This document shows positions 29,005 to 36,206 of a stretch of DNA of 61,220 nucleotides, one piece after another. The position numbers were made by a program, and so were the translations under genes. The DNA lies in contig CATNTY010000006.1 of NCBI GenBank assembly GCA_950295325.1, positions 1-61,220 on the forward strand, in the 5' to 3' direction. Every line of letters begins with the position of its first letter. Position 1 is the stretch's first letter. This DNA is from Polytrichum commune. Its lineage: Eukaryota; Streptophyta; Polytrichopsida; Polytrichales; Polytrichaceae. The notes beneath the pieces were generated by a model. It was not told the origin of the DNA, searched no databases, and saw only the letters and a list, made by a program, of their open reading frames with translations.

Positions 29005-30332
29005 AATACAAAATGAAGGTTGTCAAACTCGCCGAAATTAAAGTGGGAGAACGGTATCGTGAAGACCTCGGTAACATTGAAGAGCTTGCTGGTAGCATCC
29101 GTGAGACGGGACTTATTCAACCTCTGTCGGTTAGCACTGACATGGTGTTACTGGCTGGCGGCCGTCGTTATGCTGCGTGCTCAGCTTTGGGCCTTCTCGA
29201 AGTACCTGTACTTATTCGGGAAAGTGCGGACCAGATCGACGCGAGGGAAGTAGAACTATTCGAGAATATCCATCGCAAGGATATGACCTGGCAGGAGCAA
29301 AGCAAGATCACTGCGGAGATTCATCGTCTGTACGTAGAGCGTGACCCTAACTGGAGCCAGCGCAAGACAGCCCAGTTGATCGAGCAGAACCCAATGAACG
29401 TCACGCGTGCGTTGAAGCTGGCGAACGCTATAGCGATCAATCCTGCGATTGCAGAGTGTAAGACCGCAGATGATGCGCAGAAAGTCATCAAGAAGGTTGA
29501 AGAGAACGCTATCGTTGCGGAGCTAGCCAAGCGTCAGCAGAGCTTGGTAAACAATGTAGAGAGCGGCCTAGTCACAGGAAAAATCGAGCTTTGCATTGCA
29601 CGAGCCTGGAAGGTAGCAGATGCCAACTATAGAATCGGTGACGTTTTCGATGGTTTATCCTCCTTTAAAACTGACGGACTCATCGACGTTATTGAGTGTG
29701 ACCCTCCCTACGGAGTTGACCTGGGAGTTCTTACTGACCGCAAGGATAAAGGTGCCGCTTTACGGGATCGAGATAATGATTACCATGAAGTCGCCGATGA
29801 GAACTATCCGCAGTTCCTCAGCAAGCTTACAAAGGAATTGTATCGAGTGGCTGGAAAAGACAGCTTCATGGTGTTCTGGTTTGCCTTTAGATGGTATCCA
29901 GAAGTTCTTGCTGCATTGCGTGAAGCGGGATGGAAACCGGATGCTGTACCTGCATTGTGGATCAAAGATAATGGTCGAACACCTCGCCCGGATTTATTGC
30001 TCGCCCGCTCTTATGAACCATTTATCGTCTGCCGAAAAGGCAACCCTACTATCGTTAAGCAAGGTACCCTCAACACGTTTGTTACTCAGCCTGAGTCTAA
30101 AAAGTTCCATCCAGCCCAGCGACCAGTTAAGTTGATGGAGGAGATCATAAACACTTTCCTTGACGAAGGTCGTGGCACGGTTCTTGTTCCATTTGCCGGC
30201 TCCGGTGCGACGCTAAGGGCTTGCTACAACCTGGGCCATCATGTGACCGGGTTCGATACCAACAACGAGTATAAGGATAAATTCCTTCTGGCAGTTGAGG
30301 AAGATACCAAGAAGCTGCTCCAACAGGAGTGA
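29001..30332 (+). CDS. ParB-domain / HTH / N6-adenine or N4-cytosine DNA methyltransferase fusion
   Basis: 443 residues in three parts. Residues 5-90: ParB N-terminal domain (IKVGERYREDLGNIEELAGS, LAGGRRYAACSALG). Residues ~95-160: HTH-type KorB/ParB segment (WSQRKTAQLIEQNPMNVTRA). Residues ~205-443: methyltransferase with DPPYG (about 233) before VPFAGSGATLRACY (about 397), the beta-class order of motifs IV then I. The product should bind a specific DNA site and methylate DNA, to protect phage DNA or mark replication or packaging sites. No cognate restriction gene is present. Starts in an overlap with the previous gene. Confidence 0.8.
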   Translation: MKYKMKVVKLAEIKVGERYREDLGNIEELAGSIRETGLIQPLSVSTDMVLLAGGRRYAACSALGLLEVPVLIRESADQIDAREVELFENIHRKDMTWQEQSKITAEIHRLYVERDPNWSQRKTAQLIEQNPMNVTRALKLANAIAINPAIAECKTADDAQKVIKKVEENAIVAELAKRQQSLVNNVESGLVTGKIELCIARAWKVADANYRIGDVFDGLSSFKTDGLIDVIECDPPYGVDLGVLTDRKDKGAALRDRDNDYHEVADENYPQFLSKLTKELYRVAGKDSFMVFWFAFRWYPEVLAALREAGWKPDAVPALWIKDNGRTPRPDLLLARSYEPFIVCRKGNPTIVKQGTLNTFVTQPESKKFHPAQRPVKLMEEIINTFLDEGRGTVLVPFAGSGATLRACYNLGHHVTGFDTNNEYKDKFLLAVEEDTKKLLQQE

Positions 30333-30335
30333 TAT

Positions 30336-31343
30336 ATGTTCGCGTTTGCAGACAGGTTTCAATTACAAGGCAGTGGTAGTAAGGACAGTAAAATAGCCAT
30401 CGTAGGAGACTTCACTGATGGCTTCGATATTCAGAGCCGCCGACCCTTTAGTGGGCCTGGCGGTTCTGTGCTTGAAAGCTGCCTGCATTCAGCCGGACTT
30501 ATTCGAGGTGAATGCTATGTCACCAATCTTGTAAAGGAGAAAGCCCAGAACACTAAGGCTTTCTTCAACAAGAAGGTGAATGGCAGTTGGGAGTTTACCA
30601 ATGCAGGACTGGAATGCATAGAGACCTTAAAGTATGAACTTGAAGAAACCGGCGCAAATGTCATTGTGGCTGCTGGGGATGCTGCCTTTGCTGCTCTTTG
30701 CAATCTCGGCCATCTTTCAATGTATCGCGGTTATATGTTTCCTTCTAGCCTTATCCCTGACAGGAAGGTAATTCCAATATACCATCCTAAGCAAGCGATG
30801 CGAGGGATGTTTACGTATCGGTACCTGATTGCAACGGACCTCCTTAAAGTAAAAACGGAGGCAGAATTTCCTGAATTGAAGCGGCCTGATCGCCAGCTCA
30901 TTTATAACTGGGACACTTGCCATGACGCGCTTAGCTGGCTCGAATACTATGAGGCGCAGCCGAATGTGGGGTTCGATATCGAAGTCCTCAACTATGAGGT
31001 ATCCTGCATCAGTATGTCGTCGTCGCCGGAACTTGCCTGTGTATTTCCAGTGGGAGAGCGGTGGACTCTTGATGAGGAGGTACTCATCTGGCGTGGTATT
31101 CAAAGGGTTCTTGGAAATCCTAAGAGTACGAAGATCATCCAGAACGCTATGTTCGATGTTCCCTTTTTACTTACTCGGTCGGGGATTACAGTCCGTGGGC
31201 CGATACACGATACCATGGTTGGCCATTCAATCCTATACCCGGAGCTACAGAAGGGACTCGGCTTTCTCGGTTCCATATATTGTGGTTCTACAGAGTACTG
31301 GAAGGATACGGTTAAATTTAAGTCCATCAAACAAGAGGATTGA
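30336..31343 (+). CDS. UDG-like domain fused to first part of 3'-5' exonuclease (split polymerase, part 1)
   Basis: 335 residues; AGGAG upstream of ATG 30336. Residues ~18-175 resemble family-4 uracil-DNA glycosylase (AIVGDFTDGFD...RPFSGPGGSVLESCL, CYVTNLVKEK, VIPIYHPKQ). Residues ~205-335 are the start of a DnaQ-type exonuclease with Exo I (VGFDIEV, about 212-218) and Exo II (NAMFDVPFLL, about 269-278). Exo III is absent; it is found at the very start of the gene at 31765. The protein ends in WKDTVKFKSIKQED, which in unsplit relatives would continue directly into that gene. Confidence 0.75.
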   Translation: MFAFADRFQLQGSGSKDSKIAIVGDFTDGFDIQSRRPFSGPGGSVLESCLHSAGLIRGECYVTNLVKEKAQNTKAFFNKKVNGSWEFTNAGLECIETLKYELEETGANVIVAAGDAAFAALCNLGHLSMYRGYMFPSSLIPDRKVIPIYHPKQAMRGMFTYRYLIATDLLKVKTEAEFPELKRPDRQLIYNWDTCHDALSWLEYYEAQPNVGFDIEVLNYEVSCISMSSSPELACVFPVGERWTLDEEVLIWRGIQRVLGNPKSTKIIQNAMFDVPFLLTRSGITVRGPIHDTMVGHSILYPELQKGLGFLGSIYCGSTEYWKDTVKFKSIKQED

Positions 31344-31345
31344 TA

Positions 31346-31765
31346 ATGAGTACCTGCCTTGAGATAAAAGAATTAACCCAAGCAATTTCGGTATATCCAA
31401 CGGGAAGCCGTTATACATGCACTCCACCTGTAATGGATACTGACGAAGATTACCTAGTATTGGTAAAAGATGCGAATGAATCATTCCTAGACCTACTAGA
31501 TAAGGGTTGGGAAGATTGCATGCCATCAGGTTCAGAAGATTTTAAAGATGCATATGAGGATGAAAAACAGTTTGGTGTTTTCTTCCATGCACTTAGGTTT
31601 GGAGAAGTTAATATAATGGTTACTTCTGATCCACACTGGTATATGGCTTCCTGTGCCGCTACGGAATATGTACGTAATAAAAATATACAGGATAAAGAGC
31701 AGCGTATTCGTATATTTAGGAACCTTAAATATGGAGAGCCCTTATTGCCGCAGGACTTACCATAA
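31346..31765 (+). CDS. Nucleotidyltransferase-like protein inserted in the polymerase gene
   Basis: 139 residues; AGAGGA upstream of ATG 31346 (a TTG at 31340 is also in frame). The N-terminus has TGSRYTCTPPVMDTDEDYLV, i.e. G-S, about 9-11 residues, then D-x-D, the signature of nucleotidyltransferase-fold proteins. FGEVNIMVTSDPHWYMASCA and DKEQRIRIFRNLKYGEPL resemble a small phage family of that fold. AT-richer than the flanking polymerase halves. Its stop overlaps the next ATG (TAATG). No intein, intron or HNH motif. The enzymatic role and substrate are unknown. Confidence 0.6.
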   Translation: MSTCLEIKELTQAISVYPTGSRYTCTPPVMDTDEDYLVLVKDANESFLDLLDKGWEDCMPSGSEDFKDAYEDEKQFGVFFHALRFGEVNIMVTSDPHWYMASCAATEYVRNKNIQDKEQRIRIFRNLKYGEPLLPQDLP

Positions 31766-33309
31766 TGGACGATAACTTTTACCGATACAGTGCACTAGAT
31801 AGTGCGTGCATGGTGGAGATACACAACAAGTTCTGGGAAGAGATAGACAGGGATGGTTACGGCTCCACTTACCAGATGACAATGGACCTTATGCCCGTGC
31901 TTGCATTTATGCAGACGCGAGGTATGAAAGTGAACCACCAGTTACTCGAAGAGACACGTAGGGAAATAAAGGCTAGTGCGAAGGAGAAACAGGCGGAGCT
32001 AGACAAGCTGGTTGGTCATCCCCTAAACACAGCCAGCAGCAAACAGTGCCAAGAGTATTTCTATGGCACTCTCGGTCTTCTTCCTATCATGTCCGCAAAG
32101 ACAAAGAAGGTGACTACCGATGACATGGCAATGCAACGACTCGTGCGAGGAACAGCCAAGCAGCCTGGGTTACGGCAAGCTAAACTGGTGCAGGAAATCA
32201 GAGGTCTTGAGAAGTTGTGCGGCACCTATCTTGATATTACCTTTGATAGTGACGATCGCATGCGAGGTGCTTATAACCCTCGTGGTACAAAGTTTGGCAG
32301 ACTATCGAGCAGCAAAACGATCTTTGACACAGGGATGAACTTTCAGAATCTGCCACCGGAATTTAAGAAGTTCCTGGTTGCAGACGATGGATACGTGCTG
32401 GTTGAAATTGATAAGCGGCAAGCTGAGTGGGTAGTTGTCGCGTACAATAGTGCTGACCCCAACATGATTAAGGCCATCAAAGATGGTCTCGATGTGCATG
32501 CCTATACATCAAGCATGATGTTTAATGTACCACTGGAAGTGGTGGAGTATGAGAATGACCTAGTAGGACATACTACCAACGCTGAGCTATTGAAGGAGAT
32601 GCGGTTATCTGATACACTACTCCAGAAAGTTTTCACACCAGACTGGCCCCGTGGTATGTCACTGCGTCAGTGCGGTAAGAAGTCAAACCACGGATTGAAC
32701 TACGACGAAGGTTACTTTAACTTCGCCATGCTGAATGAGATGGTGCCAGCGGAAGCAAAACGCATCATTGGGATGTACCACGATATTTATCCCGGCATTA
32801 GGAAGTCCTATGAGTTTACTAAGAGACAGCTACAGAGGGACAGGACTCTTACCAATTGTTTCGGACGGAAAGTTCGTTTTATGGGTGAGTGGGGAAATGA
32901 CTTGTGGAAGTCTGCCTATTCCTTTATCCCTCAATCCACTGTGGTCGATTCCCTTAATCAGGGTATGGTACGTATCTACCACGACGACCTGATTACGCAT
33001 ACATGGAATGTAGATATACTGGCACAAGTACATGATAGTATCCTGATGCAAGTGCCTATCGAAGTTGCAAGCAATCCCGATGCCTTCCGCGCCTATATCC
33101 AAAAAATCTACGACTATACCAGCCCAACACTATCCTACCACGGCGATGAGTTTAAGATCGCAACAGATGCCAAGATTGGCTTTAACTGGGGCGGTAAAAA
33201 TAAGGTCACGAATATCGAGGGTATGCGTGATTACAAGTCCTACGAGGACATGACCGCGTTGCTTGCTTTGAGGGAATCACATGAGTCGGGAACTCGACAA
33301 CTGGCTTGA
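31765..33309 (+). CDS. Family-A DNA polymerase, part 2 (Exo III plus polymerase domain)
   Basis: 514 residues. It opens with DNFYRYSALDSACMVEIH, the Exo III motif (Y-x3-D) missing from part 1. The polymerase domain follows: T/O-helix region GRLSSSKTIFDTGMNFQNLP, motif A VLVEIDKRQAEW (about 212-223), motif B QCGKKSNHGLNYDEGYF (about 302-318), motif C QVHDSILMQVP (about 421-431). All catalytic carboxylates for polymerisation are present. GCAGGA before ATG 31765 gives an independent ribosome site. Overlaps the helicase start by 29 nt. Confidence 0.85.
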   Translation: MDDNFYRYSALDSACMVEIHNKFWEEIDRDGYGSTYQMTMDLMPVLAFMQTRGMKVNHQLLEETRREIKASAKEKQAELDKLVGHPLNTASSKQCQEYFYGTLGLLPIMSAKTKKVTTDDMAMQRLVRGTAKQPGLRQAKLVQEIRGLEKLCGTYLDITFDSDDRMRGAYNPRGTKFGRLSSSKTIFDTGMNFQNLPPEFKKFLVADDGYVLVEIDKRQAEWVVVAYNSADPNMIKAIKDGLDVHAYTSSMMFNVPLEVVEYENDLVGHTTNAELLKEMRLSDTLLQKVFTPDWPRGMSLRQCGKKSNHGLNYDEGYFNFAMLNEMVPAEAKRIIGMYHDIYPGIRKSYEFTKRQLQRDRTLTNCFGRKVRFMGEWGNDLWKSAYSFIPQSTVVDSLNQGMVRIYHDDLITHTWNVDILAQVHDSILMQVPIEVASNPDAFRAYIQKIYDYTSPTLSYHGDEFKIATDAKIGFNWGGKNKVTNIEGMRDYKSYEDMTALLALRESHESGTRQLA

Positions 33310-34486
33310 TGCCTACCTTGAGTATACTGACAACAGCGAGTCTCCTTTATCATACCATACGTGGTGTGGCTTAGCTACAATAGCAGGGGCTTTGCAGCGG
33401 AAAGTGTACTTGAGATGGGGTATCGGTCAAGTGATCTACCCCAACCTATATGTAGTATTGATTGGTCCGAGTGGACGAACACGCAAGGGCGTAGCCCTTG
33501 GCATTGCAAAAGATATATTAAAAAGGATAACACAGGTCACTGTTGCACCAGAAAGCAGCAGTGGTAAACAAACAACTATCTCGGTGATGAAACGTGCCGG
33601 ACTCGATTTTGTTGACCCAACCGACGGTAAGACCAAACGCCATTGCAGCGTCACTGCCTTTAGTGAGGAGCTTTCTGTCTTTCTGGGCCAAGGAGATATT
33701 GCCTACCTTTCCTCGCTTACAGATTGGTATGACTCTAAAGACGATTGGGAGTATGAAACTATCTCCCGAGGAAAAGATAGCATTAAAGGCGTATGCCTTA
33801 ATCTTGTGGGAGGAACAGCACCAGACTGGATTCAGTCAATGATCCCACACGAAGCGGTTGGTGGTGGCTTCACCAGCCGAGTGATCTTCATAGTAGAGGA
33901 AAGTAAGAGGAAGTTAGTACCAGAGCACGTGATGACAGTTAGGGAGTTGGAGCTACAGGAGATGCTCGTAAGGGACCTTGAGCGAATCAACAAAATGGTC
34001 GGTGAGTTTCACATGACCAGGGAGACAAAAGAACTTTATGTCAATTGGTACATTGCGCAGAATAAGTTGTCAGAGTTGGGAACCCCTGCGGTGGATGATC
34101 CTCGGTTCGCTGGCTACAATGAACGTCGTGCAACCCACCTACGGAAATTACTTCTTATTTGCAGCGCTGCTCGTGGTGATGATGCCCTCATTAAGCCGGA
34201 GGACTTTAACAAAGCCTTAGAGTTGTTGAAGGGGGCAGAAGTTCATATGCACAAAACGTTCGGCGGCTTTGGTAAGAGCCGGACAAGTGATGCAACCGAG
34301 ACCATCAAAAACTATCTTGAGAAGGTCAGGGTCAGTACAAGGAAGACAGTGTTGCAAAGATTCTATAGGGACGTAGACGTACAAAGCATGAACATAGTAG
34401 AGGATACATTGCGACAAATGGGAACAATCAAGGTGACAATGGTACCTGGTGGAACAGACAAGATGTACCAGTGGACCGGAGACTAG
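33281..34486 (+). CDS. DUF3987-type replicative helicase/primase-like ATPase
   Basis: 401 residues. LATIAGALQRKVYLRWG...YPNLYVVLIGPSGRTRKGVALG is the DUF3987 start with a Walker A variant (GPSGRTRKG, about residues 62-70). TAFSEELSVFLGQGDIAYLS and VGGTAPDWIQSMIPHEAVGGGFTSRVIFI supply the downstream ATPase motifs. Proteins of this family serve as phage helicases or helicase-primases. It is the only helicase candidate and follows the polymerase. The C-terminal third is helical, probably DNA-binding. Confidence 0.75.
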   Translation: MSRELDNWLDAYLEYTDNSESPLSYHTWCGLATIAGALQRKVYLRWGIGQVIYPNLYVVLIGPSGRTRKGVALGIAKDILKRITQVTVAPESSSGKQTTISVMKRAGLDFVDPTDGKTKRHCSVTAFSEELSVFLGQGDIAYLSSLTDWYDSKDDWEYETISRGKDSIKGVCLNLVGGTAPDWIQSMIPHEAVGGGFTSRVIFIVEESKRKLVPEHVMTVRELELQEMLVRDLERINKMVGEFHMTRETKELYVNWYIAQNKLSELGTPAVDDPRFAGYNERRATHLRKLLLICSAARGDDALIKPEDFNKALELLKGAEVHMHKTFGGFGKSRTSDATETIKNYLEKVRVSTRKTVLQRFYRDVDVQSMNIVEDTLRQMGTIKVTMVPGGTDKMYQWTGD

Positions 34487-34496
34487 GCAAAAATAT

Positions 34497-34519
34497 AGCC
34501 CCTTATCGGGGGCTTTTTT
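34497..34519. terminator. Bidirectional terminator between converging blocks
   Basis: AGCCCC / GGGGCT stem with a 6-nt loop. Plus strand continues TTTTT; on the minus strand the same hairpin is followed by ATATTTTT. It insulates early from late transcription. Confidence 0.85.
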
Positions 34520-34541
34520 GTGCCTGTAAATTGGCAAAGAG

Positions 34542-34558
34542 TGTAACAAATTGTTACA
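34542..34558. promoter_or_regulatory. Dispersed 17-bp palindrome, copy 7 (perfect)
   Basis: TGTAACAAATTGTTACA, 3 nt past the stop of the Rz-like gene and just beyond the bidirectional terminator. Confidence 0.85.
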
Positions 34559-34561
34559 GTG

Positions 34562-35068
34562 TCACTTTCCGTTGTATGCCTTCTGCTGTCCTAGTATCCA
34601 TTCCTTCAATGCGTCGCGCTGGGCTTCGGTAGCGGTGCAGATACCGACTTCGCTGGCGTGCTCGGTTGCAATGTCTGAGAGGACAACCGGGGAGGGTCGT
34701 TCATCAACGCTGGTGGGACTTGCGGGAAGTTGCATTTTATTGTCTGCGTTCCACAGGCTGACAAAGCCAGCATTGATAGGAGCGCGAGCATCATCTTCTT
34801 TGGTGACATAGACTGGTACCTTCTGCTTTATCGTAATGGTATCCCCTTTGATCTTCTCGATCACGGGAACGTACTTAGTAACAACCTGAGCAGTTACACT
34901 GCCAGATACTGCCTTGACAGATGCTACCTCCTGTTTCTCCTGGCCTTTCTGGTACTTAACTCCCTCGTGGTATTCCCACTTGCCGTATCCCCAGCCGGCA
35001 AAGATAAATAGGAGTATTGCCAGTATAGCTGCCAGCACTTCTTCGGTCTTGAGTCCTAGGGTCGCCAT
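34562..35068 (-). CDS. Rz-like inner-membrane spanin
   Basis: 168 residues: one N-terminal membrane helix (VLAAILAILLFIFAGWGYGKW) and a long periplasmic part, partly coiled coil. Spanins fuse inner and outer membranes at the last step of lysis in Gram-negative hosts. A lipoprotein gene (Rz1-like) is nested inside it in another frame, the classic arrangement. ATG 35068 overlaps the endolysin 3' end by 13 nt. Last gene of the late block. Confidence 0.8.
   Translation of the reverse strand: MATLGLKTEEVLAAILAILLFIFAGWGYGKWEYHEGVKYQKGQEKQEVASVKAVSGSVTAQVVTKYVPVIEKIKGDTITIKQKVPVYVTKEDDARAPINAGFVSLWNADNKMQLPASPTSVDERPSPVVLSDIATEHASEVGICTATEAQRDALKEWILGQQKAYNGK
34606..34809 (-). CDS. Rz1-like outer-membrane spanin lipoprotein, nested in Rz
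   Basis: 67 residues, or 62 from the Met at 34794. Signal peptide with a lipobox (LSMLALSAC, cleavage before Cys), then a short Pro/Ser-rich mature part (PQVPPALMNDPPRLSSQT, then TPAKSVSAPLPKP), typical of Rz1. Entirely embedded in the Rz-like gene in a different frame. Together they form the two-component spanin. Confidence 0.75.
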   Translation of the reverse strand: MSPKKMMLALLSMLALSACGTQTIKCNFPQVPPALMNDPPRLSSQTLQPSTPAKSVSAPLPKPSATH

Positions 35069-35571
35069 GTCGGGTCCGCCGTAATGCAGATAATGTATTC
35101 CGCCTGTCTACGTGCGATCAATCCTGGCAGCTTCTTGTCACCAGCATAGACGTACTGTAACAGGTCCTTGCATCCTTGCAGCACTTGTCCTGATTGTATA
35201 TGGGAGTAAATGGTCGAGGGTCGGCACACACCAGTTTTCTTGTTGCAGCTTGTGGTAAATGTATGTGTCCCTTCATTGTAGATGAAGTCGCCGAAAGCAA
35301 GTTGCTGATTGCGAGACAAGGGAACAGTAACCACCCGGTTGACTTCATCAATGGCCTGCTGCTGATTGACCTGATTGATACCCTGGCAAGTGATCTGAGT
35401 CTGTCTCGCGCGTGGGTCAACGTTGTGTGTATTGCCCTCGCAGTCTGTCCAGATTCCGCCCACGTCTTTGTACGGAGTCAGGCTATTGCCTTCAAAGTAG
35501 TAGGTCATTGTGCTAAGTAGTGTGACGGCTAGGCCACTAGACAGCGCAAGCTTTTTCCAATCAGGGGACAT
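35056..35571 (-). CDS. Phage lysozyme (GH24-type), probable signal-arrest-release endolysin
   Basis: 171 residues. An N-terminal weakly hydrophobic segment (KKLALSSGLAVTLLSTMTYY) without a cleavage site looks like a SAR anchor. FEGNSLTPYKDVGGIWT carries the catalytic Glu, Asp (+9) and Thr (+6) with T4-lysozyme spacing. Six to seven Cys residues follow, allowing the disulphide switching seen in some SAR endolysins. The WTDCEGNT segment departs from the usual IGYG-H-T. GGAGGC upstream of ATG 35571, inside the holin 3' end. Confidence 0.8.
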   Translation of the reverse strand: MSPDWKKLALSSGLAVTLLSTMTYYFEGNSLTPYKDVGGIWTDCEGNTHNVDPRARQTQITCQGINQVNQQQAIDEVNRVVTVPLSRNQQLAFGDFIYNEGTHTFTTSCNKKTGVCRPSTIYSHIQSGQVLQGCKDLLQYVYAGDKKLPGLIARRQAEYIICITADPTWRP

Positions 35572-35785
35572 TTTTCAACAAGCCTCCTATAAGGGCAAAA
35601 GAAAAGATGATGAAGATGATAAGGTATGTTACCCAAGTGGGAAACAAGGAGTGCTGGATAGTATCCATTGCACCGTAAGCCAGTGCCAGCGCAGTTCCTA
35701 CACCCGAGAAAATCATGCCAATAATATGCAGGCACATGGTATAGAACTTGGGTGTTGGCTTGCCATCAGGGTTAATAAGGTTCAT
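35561..35785 (-). CDS. Holin (probably pinholin)
   Basis: 74 residues with two membrane helices (MCLHIIGMIFSGVGTALALA and TWVTYLIIFIIFSFALIGGL) and short polar ends, directly upstream of the endolysin. With a SAR endolysin only depolarising small holes are needed, so a pinholin is plausible. ATG 35785 overlaps the previous stop (ATGA). Confidence 0.7.
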   Translation of the reverse strand: MNLINPDGKPTPKFYTMCLHIIGMIFSGVGTALALAYGAMDTIQHSLFPTWVTYLIIFIIFSFALIGGLLKNVP

Positions 35786-36204
35786 GCCATTGTCTCCGAG
35801 CCGCTTGCGTTTACCTTTATGTTTTTCCCTGGTGCAGTTGCCAGTGTAATCAATCCAAGTCCGTTGTCAGTCCATGATACTGCTGCGTTGTTAACTTGTA
35901 CAGCGGTCACAGTTGTTGGGTATAAACCGTCCCCAAGTTGAAAGGTCTTGGTTACGCCATCTCCAAAACCAATCAGGGTCAAAACATAGGTGTAGACAAC
36001 AGAAGGAGCGGGCTGAACCCATGGAGCGATCTGATTGTCTGGTACTCCCCTGACAAAGTCCTGTGTCTGCCTAGGCTCATTATGCTCAGGATGCACCCAG
36101 TAGCCTTGCCAGTTCCGCACAAGGGTAGATGCTTTCGCCTTAAAGCCGCACTGGAAACATACCACGTTCCAGTCGCCATGAAGTAAGTAGTCTGCGCGTC
36201 CCAT
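35782..36204 (-). CDS. Virion-associated protein with CxxC, unknown
   Basis: 140 residues. N-terminal half: GDWNVVCFQCGFKAKASTLV...YWVHPEHNEPRQTQDF, a Cys/His-rich pattern seen in several podovirus late proteins. C-terminal half: FGDGVTKTFQLGDGLYPTTV..VQVNNAAVSWTDN, a beta domain like those in tail-fibre tips. It lies between the giant ejection protein and the holin, 2 nt after the former. Role unknown, possibly a minor tail component. Confidence 0.6.
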   Translation of the reverse strand: MGRADYLLHGDWNVVCFQCGFKAKASTLVRNWQGYWVHPEHNEPRQTQDFVRGVPDNQIAPWVQPAPSVVYTYVLTLIGFGDGVTKTFQLGDGLYPTTVTAVQVNNAAVSWTDNGLGLITLATAPGKNIKVNASGSETMA

Positions 36205-36206
36205 GA

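Noticed and set aside
31343-31765. Polymerase interruption as an intein or group I intron
   Set aside because: The insert is a full open frame with its own start, stop and ribosome site. No intein splice motifs, and no room for an intron core outside the frame.
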